Source of the DNA: Saprospiraceae bacterium
GTDB taxonomy: Bacteria; Bacteroidota; Bacteroidia; Chitinophagales; Saprospiraceae
Assembly: GCA_016714985.1 (NCBI GenBank)
Contig: JADKBS010000028.1
Location: 1 to 64,000 of the forward strand
Reading direction: 5' to 3'
DNA: 64,000 bases
In this document: piece after piece, positions 1 to 7,265 of the stretch
How the letters are laid out: every line of letters begins with the position of its first letter
How positions within the stretch are numbered: the first letter of the stretch is position 1
Notes under the pieces: model-generated
The model's database searches: none
The model's input: the letters and a program-made list of their open reading frames with translations, nothing else
What the model was told of the DNA's origin: nothing
Position numbers and translations under genes: made by a program

Positions 1-1
1 T

Positions 2-79
2 GATATTGAGGACGAGGGTGAATGGGTGGATGGAAAGTTATGCGGGAATTATCCGATAATTGTAATTGACAAAAATTAA
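2..79 (+). CDS. C-terminal end of an upstream gene (partial)
   Basis: An open frame enters from the left edge and stops at TAA 77-79, giving about 25 residues that end in PIIVIDKN. The stop lies 4 bases before the ATG of the DUF433 gene at 84, the spacing expected of an operon. Too little is visible to name a family. It could also be a chance open frame. Confidence 0.35.
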   Translation, partial: DIEDEGEWVDGKLCGNYPIIVIDKN

Positions 80-83
80 GCTG

Positions 84-281
84 ATGACCAATAGAATTGA
101 AGTTAATCCAAAAATCATGATGGGCAAACCCGTCATTAAAGGCACGAGGATTACCGTAGAAAACATCTTGGAAAGGTTGGCAGCCGAAGAACTGGTCGAA
201 GACATTTTGGAGGCATTGCCCAGGCTGAAAAGGGAGGACATCTTTGCGGCGTTGCAGTTTGATAGAGAATCAGGAACATAG
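84..281 (+). CDS. DUF433 domain protein, putative antitoxin
   Basis: A small protein of 65 residues whose body matches DUF433: a start of the form R-I-x-x-N-P-x-I-M-x-G-K-P-V-I-K-G-T-R-I, then a helix-turn-helix-like segment (ENILERLAAE, EDILEALPRL, REDIFAALQF). DUF433 proteins are usually the antitoxin of a pair with a PIN-like DUF5615 toxin. No DUF5615 gene follows; instead a separate VapB-like/VapC pair begins 39 bases downstream, so this is an orphan antitoxin or belongs to a larger TA cluster. An upstream in-frame TTG at 66 exists, but ATG 84 fits the family N-terminus. The domain assignment is good; the role as antitoxin is inferred. Confidence 0.75.
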   Translation: MTNRIEVNPKIMMGKPVIKGTRITVENILERLAAEELVEDILEALPRLKREDIFAALQFDRESGT

Positions 282-320
282 GTGTCCTTTTTACCACTAA
301 ACTGAAAAAAACTTAACGAT

Positions 321-578
321 ATGGGACAAGCAGCTTTGTACCGGTCGGTTCTGGAAAAATTGAGTGCCATCCCTGCGGAGTACCTCCAGCAAGTGGACGC
401 ATATTTGACCATGCTGCAAGCTAAGGCGGCCACTGTAAAGGACAAGAAGAAGCGGGCAAAGGCCATCATGGGCTTTGCTGGGGCTTGGGCCGACATGAGC
501 GATGAGGAGTTTGAAGCATATTTGGCGGAGACGAAGAAAGTAGGGAACGAACTTTTTAGCCGTGAGGTAGAACTATGA
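321..578 (+). CDS. VapB-like antitoxin of a PIN-domain TA pair
   Basis: An 85-residue, charged, helical protein. The N-terminal half resembles the YLQQVDAYL helix seen in DUF2281-like antitoxins, followed by a lysine-rich linker and a C-terminal block (GFAGAWADMSDEEFEAYLAE) typical of short antitoxins paired with PIN toxins. Its stop overlaps the start of the PIN toxin gene by 4 bases (ATGA at 575-578), which implies translational coupling, as in vapBC operons. It is expected to bind and block the toxin and autorepress the operon; this is inferred from family and gene order. No operator was recognised. Confidence 0.75.
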   Translation: MGQAALYRSVLEKLSAIPAEYLQQVDAYLTMLQAKAATVKDKKKRAKAIMGFAGAWADMSDEEFEAYLAETKKVGNELFSREVEL

Positions 579-976
579 AAGAGGCACTTTTGGACACAGA
601 CACAGTTTCCTATTTTTTGAGGAAAACACCAAATGTGGTGGCTAAAGTAGAGGCATACGCAAAGGAATACGGGGTTTTGAACATTAGCGTCATTACGTTT
701 TATGAGATAACGAATGGGCTATTGGCAAAAGATGCCAAAAAGCAATTGGGAGAATTTGAGGCTTTTCTTTCCTATGTAAACGTCCTCCCTGTCAGTCTAT
801 TAGGTGCTAAAATATCTGCAAACATCTGTGCCACGCTTAGAGTTAGCGGAAACCTGATAGGCCACAATGACATCCTAATTGCTGGCACCGCCATCGAAAA
901 TGACATGAAGCTAATCACCAATAACCAAAAGGACTTTTCGAGAGTACCCGGCTTGGATTTTGAGAGCTGGGCTTGA
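575..976 (+). CDS. vapC: PIN-domain ribonuclease toxin, VapC type
   Basis: A 133-residue PIN domain protein, the usual VapC length. The expected acidic active-site residues are visible: D7 in LLDTDTVSYF, E44 in FYEITNGL, D99 in GHNDILIAGTA, and the C-terminal TNNQKDF block with N117/D120. VapC toxins cut RNA, often initiator tRNA or rRNA, using Mg ions held by these residues. It is translationally coupled to the antitoxin gene just upstream (ATGA overlap). Nothing looks truncated, so the pair may be active. The specific RNA target cannot be read from sequence. Confidence 0.9.
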   Translation: MKEALLDTDTVSYFLRKTPNVVAKVEAYAKEYGVLNISVITFYEITNGLLAKDAKKQLGEFEAFLSYVNVLPVSLLGAKISANICATLRVSGNLIGHNDILIAGTAIENDMKLITNNQKDFSRVPGLDFESWA

Positions 977-1080
977 TAATTTTAACATTCATTCGCAATA
1001 CACACAATACAGAAAATGAGGCAACAAGGCAAAGGCAATTCGTAACCACTTGACATTCCGTATTTTGGCATGGCAGCGGC

Positions 1081-1118
1081 CCTACTTTTTCCTTTCTCCT
1101 TTTTCCTTTTTACTTCAC
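1081..1118 (+). repeat. T-rich heptad array (unit like TTTCCTT)
   Basis: Five consecutive 7-base words (CCTACTT, TTTCCTT, TCTCCTT, TTTCCTT, TTTACTT) end four bases before the ATG of the serine palmitoyltransferase gene. No inverted partner was seen. It belongs to the window-wide set of heptad arrays and is close in wording to those at 6061-6094 and 60577-60613. Confidence 0.7.
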
Positions 1119-1121
1119 AAA

Positions 1122-2333
1122 ATGAACCTGCTTCAAACGAAAATGAAACGGTACACCGCCCCGCAGGAAGCGAAAGCGGCGGGCGTGTACCCCTATTTCA
1201 GGGTCATCGAAAGCGACCAGGACACGGTGGTGACCATGAATGGCAAGAAGGTGCTCATGTTCGGCTCGAACAGCTACCTCGGCCTCACCAACCACCCAAA
1301 ACTGAAGGAAGCCGCCAAGGCCGCCGTGGACAAGTACGGCTCTGGCTGCGCTGGTTCCCGCTTCCTCAATGGCACCCTTGACCTCCACATCGAACTGGAG
1401 GACAAACTGGCCAAGTTCGTGGGCATGGAAGAGGCCATCGTGTTCAGCACGGGCATGCAGGTGAACCTCGGCGTGCTATCCTCGGTGCTGGGCCGCAAGG
1501 ACTTCATCATCTCCGACGACGCCAACCACGCCTCCATCGTGGACGGCACCCGCCTGAGCTTTGCCACCACCCGCAAGTACCGCCATAATAACATGGAGTC
1601 GCTGGAAAAGGCGCTCCAAATCGCTGGAAAGGACCGTGGGCCGGAGGATGTGGCGCTCATGGTCACCGACGGCGTGTTCAGCATGGAAGGAGACGTGTGC
1701 AACCTGCCCGAAATGGTGCGCCTTGCAAAGCAGTACAACGCCAGCGTCATGGTGGACGATGCGCACGGCCTCGGCGTCATGGGCGAGCTTGGGCGTGGCA
1801 CCTGCAACCACTTCGGCCTGACGGACGAGGTGGACCTCATCATGGGCACCTTCTCCAAATCGCTGGCCACCATCGGTGGCTTCATCGCTTGCAGCCACGA
1901 CATCGCCAATTGGTTGAAACACAACGCCCGGTCGCTCATCTTCAGCGCCAGTATTGCGCCAGCAAACGCCGCTGCCGTGATTGCCGCATTGGAACTGATT
2001 CAGCACGAGCCGGAGCGCCTGGAACAGCTTTGGGCCAATACCCGCTATGCCAAAGGTATGCTCGACGACCTCGGCTTCGAGACGGGGCACTCGACCACGC
2101 CCATCATCCCCATCTACGTGCGGGACGTGAACAAGACCTTCATGCTGACCAAAATCCTGCAAGAGCAAGGTGTGTTCGTGAACCCCGTGGTGACGCCCGC
2201 CGTGGCAGCCGAGGATACACTGATTCGCTTCTCGCTCATGGCCACGCACACGTTTGCGCAGATTGACGAAGCCATCGGCAAACTGGCGGCGGTCGCACGT
2301 GAGTTGGAAATCTTGAGGGGACAAGAGGTTTGA
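1122..2333 (+). CDS. spt: serine palmitoyltransferase (alpha-oxoamine synthase family)
   Basis: This 403-residue PLP enzyme condenses serine with a fatty acyl-CoA to 3-ketodihydrosphingosine, the first step of sphingolipid synthesis. The FGSNSYLGL and GSGCAGSRFLNGTLDLH blocks match the Bacteroidota serine palmitoyltransferases better than KBL or BioF. The PLP lysine is K246 in GTFSKSLATIGGF and VDDAHGLG holds the cofactor aspartate/histidine. ATG 1122 was chosen; an open frame continues to TTG 1050, but that stretch is encoded by a repeat array and adds an unlikely hydrophobic tail. ATG 1143 is an alternative start. A close relative such as AONS or glycine C-acetyltransferase is the main alternative. 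Confidence 0.88.
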   Translation: MNLLQTKMKRYTAPQEAKAAGVYPYFRVIESDQDTVVTMNGKKVLMFGSNSYLGLTNHPKLKEAAKAAVDKYGSGCAGSRFLNGTLDLHIELEDKLAKFVGMEEAIVFSTGMQVNLGVLSSVLGRKDFIISDDANHASIVDGTRLSFATTRKYRHNNMESLEKALQIAGKDRGPEDVALMVTDGVFSMEGDVCNLPEMVRLAKQYNASVMVDDAHGLGVMGELGRGTCNHFGLTDEVDLIMGTFSKSLATIGGFIACSHDIANWLKHNARSLIFSASIAPANAAAVIAALELIQHEPERLEQLWANTRYAKGMLDDLGFETGHSTTPIIPIYVRDVNKTFMLTKILQEQGVFVNPVVTPAVAAEDTLIRFSLMATHTFAQIDEAIGKLAAVARELEILRGQEV

Positions 2334-2445
2334 GTTAGCTACGAGTTGCGAGTGGGCAGTTTCCAAGTTGCGAGTGGGCAGCTTCCAAGTTTTCTTAGAT
2401 GCCACTGTTTACTCGCAACTGGCAACTCATAACTCGCAACTTAAG
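2334..2445. repeat. inverted heptad array (GAGTTGC / AACTCGC units)
   Basis: The left arm (2334-2400) carries GAGTTGC-type words and a 22-bp direct duplication starting at 2345 and 2367. The right arm (2411-2443) carries the complementary wording in strict 7-base phase: ACTCGCA, ACTGGCA, ACTCATA, ACTCGCA. The element fills the whole gap between the SPT stop and the next ATG. It shares its words with the arrays at 34339-34468 and 44427-44964. Confidence 0.8.
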
Positions 2446-2450
2446 AAATC

Positions 2451-3029
2451 ATGCACGATATAGCGCCATACCACCGCTGGCAAGACGACTACGACGCAGC
2501 CAAAGACAAGCATACCCCCTTTTATGGCCGGGTGTACGACGAATTTTACTACACCAAAAAAATCTACAACCATTTCATCCATCCACAATGGGACGAGTTT
2601 GGTTCGCAGACGCTCTACATGAAAATATTGTTCGCTGATTACGAGGAGGGCTTTGCCATCTTTGAGTTGATTGGCGAATGGAACGACTGCCTTTACAACG
2701 ACATCATGTTCCTAAAGCGGGACGTGGCGGACGAACTCATCAAGCAGGGTATCCACAAGTTCGTCATCATTGCCGAAAACGTGCTGAACTTCCATGCCTC
2801 CGACGACTGCTACTACGAGGAATGGTACGAGGACGTGAAGGACGAGGATGGCTGGATTTGCCTGCTCAACCTCTTCCCGCACGTAGAAGAGGAAATGAAC
2901 GATGCCCGTTTGGGGTACTATGTCAGCTTCGGCAAGCGTTTGAACGAAGTGAACTGGCGAGCCATGACGCCAAAGGGGCTTATACAGAAGGTGGAGGATT
3001 TAATGATGGTAAAACGCCGTCTCCATTAA
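2451..3029 (+). CDS. conserved hypothetical protein, acidic and aromatic
   Basis: A 192-residue soluble protein with no signal peptide or membrane segment. It is rich in Tyr, Trp, Asp and Glu (for example WQDDYDAAKD, DDCYYEEWYEDVKDEDGW) and has an alternating hydrophobic core (FVIIAENVLNF), suggesting a compact alpha/beta fold. I do not recognise a family with a known function. It begins 5 bases after a heptad array and ends 65 bases before a TPR lipoprotein gene on the same strand. The reading frame has normal codon use for this window and is clearly coding. Confidence 0.7.
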   Translation: MHDIAPYHRWQDDYDAAKDKHTPFYGRVYDEFYYTKKIYNHFIHPQWDEFGSQTLYMKILFADYEEGFAIFELIGEWNDCLYNDIMFLKRDVADELIKQGIHKFVIIAENVLNFHASDDCYYEEWYEDVKDEDGWICLLNLFPHVEEEMNDARLGYYVSFGKRLNEVNWRAMTPKGLIQKVEDLMMVKRRLH

Positions 3030-3055
3030 CTACCAATACAACGTTTCAGCCTACC

Positions 3056-3082
3056 CTTCAATCCTTCTATCATTCAATCCTT
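3056..3082. repeat. short heptad array (TCAATCC units)
   Basis: CTTCAATCC / TTCTATC / ATTCAATCC wording directly before the lipoprotein start. The same words in the opposite orientation are found at 63687-63743. Short and degenerate, so the call is weaker than for the others. Confidence 0.45.
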
Positions 3083-3094
3083 ATGTTTGCAGCT

Positions 3095-4117
3095 ATGAAA
3101 TCGAAAAACTTTCCAATCCTTTTGGCAGCCATGCTGCTACTCTTTATTTCGGCATGTAGGAACGAACCCTCCCCAGCCATTGAAGCCAACGTGCCAACGG
3201 TAACGGGCGGAACGCCGCAAATACAGGATATTTCAAAGAAAATCGCATCCGATTCCACCAACGCCAGCCTTTATGCCACCCGTGGTGCACTTTGGTACGA
3301 GAACGAGAACTACGACGAGGGTATTGCCGACTTTGAAAAGGCCATTCGGCTTGACTCCACAAAAGCCGAGTATTTCCATATACTGGCCGATGTGTACATG
3401 GATTATTATAAGTCGAGGCAAGGGCTAGAAGTGATGGAAAAAGCGGGTGTCCGTTTCCCCGAACGGACGCCAACCTTGCTAAAACTCGCTGAATTTCAAT
3501 TAATTGTAAAACAACATACCCCTGCTTTGGCCACTTTGCAGCGCATACAGCAACGAGAACCGCTCAACCCGGAAATGTTTTTCATGTTCGGCAACGTCTT
3601 TTCCGACATGGGCAAGACCGACCAAGCTATTACAGCCTATCAAAGTGCGGTGGAAAATGACCCAAAACTCGTAGATGCTTGGATAAAACTCGCCGACCTG
3701 CTCGCTGAAAAAGGTTTGCCGCAGGCGGCCAAGTACTATGATAACGCCATTAAGGCCGACTCGGGCAGCGTGGAAGCCCTCCATGCAAAGGCGTATTACC
3801 TATCTAATCAGAAGAACGACCTGAAAGGAGCCATTGCCCTCTACAAAAAGATAAACACCATCAATCCGCAGTATTACGAAGGGTACTATAATTTGGGCTT
3901 GCTTTACTTGGACATGGATTCCGTTCAGCAGGCTTATCAAAGTTTCGACCTGACGGTGAAGTTCGCCCCTGAGTTTGCGGAAGGCTATTTCCACAGGGCC
4001 GTCGCTGCTGAAATGAAGGGCGATAAGGCGCTGGCCAAGTCCGACTTCGAGAATGTACTACGAATCAACCCAGACTTTGAAGGTGCGAAAACGGGTTTGC
4101 AGCGGGTGAATTTCTAA
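3095..4117 (+). CDS. TPR-repeat lipoprotein
   Basis: A 340-residue protein starting with a lipoprotein signal peptide: positive start (MKSK), hydrophobic core and lipobox I-S-A-C with the lipidated cysteine at residue 21. The rest is a run of about seven tetratricopeptide repeats of 34 residues (for example ASLYATRGALWYENENYDEG, EMFFMFGNVFSDMGKTDQAI, EGYYNLGLLYLDMDSVQQAY, EGYFHRAVAAEMKGDKALAK). TPR lipoproteins serve as envelope scaffolds in Bacteroidota; the partner is unknown. ATG 3095 was chosen because the signal peptide begins there; ATG 3083 is in frame. It ends before a double hairpin terminator region. Confidence 0.85.
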   Translation: MKSKNFPILLAAMLLLFISACRNEPSPAIEANVPTVTGGTPQIQDISKKIASDSTNASLYATRGALWYENENYDEGIADFEKAIRLDSTKAEYFHILADVYMDYYKSRQGLEVMEKAGVRFPERTPTLLKLAEFQLIVKQHTPALATLQRIQQREPLNPEMFFMFGNVFSDMGKTDQAITAYQSAVENDPKLVDAWIKLADLLAEKGLPQAAKYYDNAIKADSGSVEALHAKAYYLSNQKNDLKGAIALYKKINTINPQYYEGYYNLGLLYLDMDSVQQAYQSFDLTVKFAPEFAEGYFHRAVAAEMKGDKALAKSDFENVLRINPDFEGAKTGLQRVNF

Positions 4118-4143
4118 TTCGTCACTTGTAACTACTTTTAGCA

Positions 4144-4242
4144 GTGGGTATTTTTTGGGGAAAAATTTTCAATTTTTCCCCAAAAATACCCCAAAATGTG
4201 GGAGTGGAAAGAAAAAATGAAATTTTTTCCTTCCACTCCCAC
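4144..4242. terminator. tandem hairpins between convergent genes
   Basis: Two strong inverted repeats lie side by side: 4146-4167 with 4171-4192 (about 20 bp, T/A-rich flanks) and 4198-4209 with 4231-4242 (12 bp arms around an A/T-rich loop). They separate the TPR lipoprotein gene (+) from psuG (-), so a bidirectional terminator is the natural reading. Confidence 0.7.
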
Positions 4243-4416
4243 CCCCTCCTAAGAGTTGCTGTCACTTTAAGTTTTTCATCTGCGCAAGTCCGTTTGCCTT
4301 AGGCGATGGCGCTTTCGCATAAGCTCCCAAACCTCTCTAAGCGCTGATATTCTTGTTCCACACATATAAGTCTAAGCAGAAGGCCTGCTGGGCCTTCTCC
4401 AGTTTTCAACAAAAAA
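4243..4416. other. intergenic gap downstream of psuG
   Basis: No gene is seen. A 8-bp stem hairpin at about 4378-4398 (AGAAGGCC / GGCCTTCT) lies just beyond the psuG stop and may end its transcript, though no T-run follows it on the minus strand. Confidence 0.4.
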
Positions 4417-5364
4417 TTATCTTCCCATCTCCACCGCCACCCGTGCCGCCAATCTCGCATTGTTCAGCACCAGCTCGATGTTCGCTCGGAGGCTCTCGCC
4501 GCCCGTCAGTTGCTTGATTCTTGCGAGCAAAAAAGGCGAAACTTCTTTGCCTTTGATGCCCAACCGAACTGCTTCGGCAATGGCCGCTTCCGTGGCCGCT
4601 TGGATGGGGGCAGCCGCTGGTTCGTGCGCTTCTGGAATTGGGTTGGCAATGATGATGCCGCCCTGAAAGCCAGCCAACCATTTGATCTTCAGCACTTTAG
4701 CAATATCAGCGGGTGAGTCGAGGCGTCGGTCAACGCCGTGGCCACTATGGCGGGTGTAAAATGCGGGGAACTCGCTCGTCTGGTAGCCGATGACAGGCAC
4801 GCCGTGGGTTTCAAGGTATTCCAAAGTGAGGCCGATGTCGAGGATGGATTTTGCGCCAGCACAAACAACGGCCACACTGGTGCGGGCAAGCTCTTGCAGG
4901 TCAGCAGAAATGTCCATCGTCTCAGTAGCACCCCGATGCACGCCGCCGATGCCGCCCGTGGCGAAGATGCGGATGCCCGCCATTTCGGCGATGAGCATGG
5001 TGGTGGCAACGGTGGTAGCCCCTGGTTGGCCGCTGGCCAGTAAAAACGGTAAATCCCGACGGCTGACCTTGGCCACGCCGCGGCCCGTTTTTCCCAAGTA
5101 TTCGATTTCAGCTTCGGAAAGCCCAGCTTTTAGCTTACCATCCAAAACGGCGATAGTTGCTGGAGTGGCACCCGCATCCCGCACCGTTTTTTCCACCAAC
5201 AAGGCGGTTTCCACATTCTGCGGATAGGGCATACCATGCGAGATGATGGTGCTCTCAAGCGCAACCACGGGTTGGCCCGATTGCAGGGCCTCATTTACCG
5301 AAGGTGAAATTTCGAGGAAGGGATGCATCCCAGCGTTTGAGTCTGCTTTGCCAAATACGCTCAT
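4417..5364 (-). CDS. psuG: pseudouridine-5'-phosphate glycosidase
   Basis: This 315-residue enzyme of the PsuG/IndA family reversibly cleaves pseudouridine 5'-phosphate to uracil and ribose 5-phosphate. Family blocks are intact: ALESTIISHGMPYPQN with E37, GVAKVSRRDL with K99, ATGGIGGVHRG followed by metal-site D151, and VVCAGAKSILD with the Schiff-base lysine K172. The usual partner, pseudouridine kinase PsuK, is not next to it; the gene instead follows a small unknown gene by 14 bases on the same strand. Length and motifs are normal. Confidence 0.93.
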   Translation of the reverse strand: MSVFGKADSNAGMHPFLEISPSVNEALQSGQPVVALESTIISHGMPYPQNVETALLVEKTVRDAGATPATIAVLDGKLKAGLSEAEIEYLGKTGRGVAKVSRRDLPFLLASGQPGATTVATTMLIAEMAGIRIFATGGIGGVHRGATETMDISADLQELARTSVAVVCAGAKSILDIGLTLEYLETHGVPVIGYQTSEFPAFYTRHSGHGVDRRLDSPADIAKVLKIKWLAGFQGGIIIANPIPEAHEPAAAPIQAATEAAIAEAVRLGIKGKEVSPFLLARIKQLTGGESLRANIELVLNNARLAARVAVEMGR

Positions 5365-5378
5365 AAATCAGTCGTAAA

Positions 5379-5864
5379 TCAAGATTTAGTCAGCACGTCG
5401 ATAACCGTTTTCAAGGCGACGAACATTGGCTCCCGACCCTCTGCCGTTAGGGTAAATGGCTCCCCTTCCTCATTTTCGGCTTCACCGATAATGGCGTCTT
5501 CAACAAATGCCATGAGGTCTTCCTGTGGTGATTTTTCATAGAAAATATCCAGTCTTTTATGAAAATCGGGCGCTTTCGAAGTTTCCATCAATGCCCAATT
5601 CGCCTCCTCAGTATTGCTGATTTCTTCTTCGCCGGCAATTGGCAACTCACCGGGCTTGGCTTCCTGCACGGATTTGTAAATGACCAAGGCGAGGTAAAGC
5701 AGGAAGTCTTCTTCGTCCTGCGAAAACACGCCTTCGTTGTCGCCGATTAGGTAAGAAAAAATGGCGGGCTGCTCGTCGGCAAAATCCTGCACGGCTTGTT
5801 CATAGTCTATGGCTTGGGTGTCGAATTTTTCGAGCACCTTGTCAATGATGTCTTCTGAAATCAT
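5379..5864 (-). CDS. hypothetical acidic protein upstream of psuG
   Basis: A 161-residue, strongly acidic, helical protein (MISEDIIDKVLEKFD to VLTKS). No signal peptide, membrane segment or known motif can be seen. ATG 5864 is preferred over an in-frame ATG at 5882. Its stop is 14 bases before psuG, so they are probably co-transcribed, but nothing in the protein suggests a nucleoside role. I do not recognise the family. Confidence 0.65.
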   Translation of the reverse strand: MISEDIIDKVLEKFDTQAIDYEQAVQDFADEQPAIFSYLIGDNEGVFSQDEEDFLLYLALVIYKSVQEAKPGELPIAGEEEISNTEEANWALMETSKAPDFHKRLDIFYEKSPQEDLMAFVEDAIIGEAENEEGEPFTLTAEGREPMFVALKTVIDVLTKS

Positions 5865-5893
5865 AAGGGAAAAATAAAGCACCTGCCTATGAG

Positions 5894-5995
5894 GTGGCAG
5901 GGGGAAGGGGGAGAAAAAAAATGATTTTATCTTCCCCCTCCCACTACCATGAGGTGTTTTTGGGTAAATTGGAAATTTCTACCCAAAAACACCTC
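5894..5995. terminator. two hairpins upstream of the minus-strand pair
   Basis: A G/C-rich hairpin (5894-5944, arms rich in GGGGGAAG / CTTCCCCC) and a second with a 16-bp arm at 5950-5966 pairing with 5980-5995 (GAGGTGTTTTTGGGTA). They lie between divergently read genes (5864 minus, 6095 plus), so they are not simple gene-end terminators. They may be a repeat element or attenuator; the same style of double hairpin occurs at 4144-4242. Confidence 0.5.
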
Positions 5996-6014
5996 ACGTC
6001 AAGCAGCTACATAA

Positions 6015-6094
6015 TAAAAAAGTAAAAGTACAAAGGCAAAAGTAGTACATGCTATGTTCATACTTTTGCCTTTTTACTTTGTACTTTTTACTTG
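6015..6094. repeat. inverted heptad array (TACTTTT / AAAAGTA units)
   Basis: Left arm 6015-6043 (A-rich, AAAAGTA wording) pairs with right arm 6061-6094, which reads TACTTTT, GCCTTTT, TACTTTG, TACTTTT, TACTTG in strict 7-base phase. The array runs straight into the ATG of the radical SAM gene at 6095. Confidence 0.75.
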
Positions 6095-7120
6095 ATGAAA
6101 CTTTACCTCCACGACATCCGCAACTTCCTCGGCAAGCTGACGCTGCGCCGGGCTTGGAACGTGGTAAAGATTTATTCCTCTTACCAACTCACTCGCCTGC
6201 TCAAGCGACCCATCCAGTGGGGGCTTCCGATGACCATCTCGATGGAACCCACCACGGCATGCAACCTCCGCTGCCCCGAATGCCCCAGCGGACTTCGTGC
6301 ATTCACCCGCCCCACGGGCAATTTGCGGGAAGATTTTTTCCGAAAAACCATTGACGAACTGCACCAGGAACTGCTTTACCTCATCTTCTATTTCCAGGGC
6401 GAGCCTTATATCAATCCCAAGTTTCTGGACATGGTGACCCACGCCCGCCAACAGGGTATTTACACCATCACTTCTACCAATGGCCATTTTTTGAATGATG
6501 AAAATGCCCGCCGCACCATCGAGTCGGGGCTGGACAGGCTCATCATCTCGGTGGACGGAACGACGCAAGAGACTTATGAGAGCTACCGCAAAGAGGGCAA
6601 ATTGGAGGTCGTACTACAAGGTGCCCGCAACGTGGTGAAGTGGAAGCGGCAGTTGAAATCAAAGACCCCGCACATCATTTTTCAGTTTCTCGTGGTGCGG
6701 CCCAACGAGCACCAAATCCCTGAAATTTACCGCCTCGCCGAGGAAATCGGCATTGACGAAGTCAAACTAAAGACCGCCCAAGTCTATGACTACGAGCATG
6801 GCAACGACCTCATCCCGAGCATTGGCAAGTATGCCCGCTATGCCCAAAAGCCCGATGGGTCTTGGCGGGTGAAGAACGAATTGCTCAACCATTGTTGGAA
6901 GCTCTGGCATGCCTGCGTCATCACTTGGGATGGCCTCGTGGTGCCATGTTGTTTCGACAAGGATGCCCTTCACCGTCTCGGCGACCTGAAGCAGCGCCCA
7001 TTCCGGGAAATCTGGCAAGGGGAGGATTATCAGCGCTTCCGCAAAATGCTGCTGGCCGGGCGTGACCAGATTGACATTTGCTCCAATTGCACAGAGGGCT
7101 GCACGGTTTGGGCAGAATAA
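6095..7120 (+). CDS. radical SAM protein with SPASM domain
   Basis: A 341-residue radical SAM enzyme. The S-adenosylmethionine-binding 4Fe-4S cluster motif is C56-x3-C60-x2-C63 (ACNLRCPECPSG). A C-terminal SPASM-type region has further cysteines C285/C286 (VVPCCFDKD) and C329-x2-C332-x3-C336, which would bind an extra cluster. Proteins of this kind modify peptides or act as cofactor-maturing enzymes; the substrate is not evident because no precursor peptide or other maturation gene lies nearby. ATG 6095 was chosen over TTG 6092. A T-rich heptad array sits directly upstream. Confidence 0.88.
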   Translation: MKLYLHDIRNFLGKLTLRRAWNVVKIYSSYQLTRLLKRPIQWGLPMTISMEPTTACNLRCPECPSGLRAFTRPTGNLREDFFRKTIDELHQELLYLIFYFQGEPYINPKFLDMVTHARQQGIYTITSTNGHFLNDENARRTIESGLDRLIISVDGTTQETYESYRKEGKLEVVLQGARNVVKWKRQLKSKTPHIIFQFLVVRPNEHQIPEIYRLAEEIGIDEVKLKTAQVYDYEHGNDLIPSIGKYARYAQKPDGSWRVKNELLNHCWKLWHACVITWDGLVVPCCFDKDALHRLGDLKQRPFREIWQGEDYQRFRKMLLAGRDQIDICSNCTEGCTVWAE

Positions 7121-7245
7121 GTGGAAATAGGAAATTAATTGAAATTGAGAAATTCGGCGAAACTATTGACAATCAATCTGTTGCCTCAAAATTTACTAGC
7201 GTGAATCTTCGATTTTTCAATTTCATAATATCAACTAATTTCCAC
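7121..7245. repeat. imperfect inverted repeat between convergent genes
   Basis: Left arm 7121-7156 and right arm 7210-7245 pair well at both ends (GTGGAAAT / ATTTCCAC and TGAAATTGA / TCAATTTC). The left arm again falls into 7-base words (GAAATAG, GAAATTA, ATTGAAA, TTGAGAA). It fills the gap between the radical SAM gene and the porin gene and could also terminate both transcripts. Confidence 0.55.
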
Positions 7246-7265
7246 GAAGTACTAAGCTTACCAAT

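Noticed and set aside
1476..2405. Long open frame antisense to the serine palmitoyltransferase gene
   Set aside because: The composition is that of a shadow of a G+C-rich coding strand (His/Val/Gly-rich, no domain). The plus-strand enzyme is certain.
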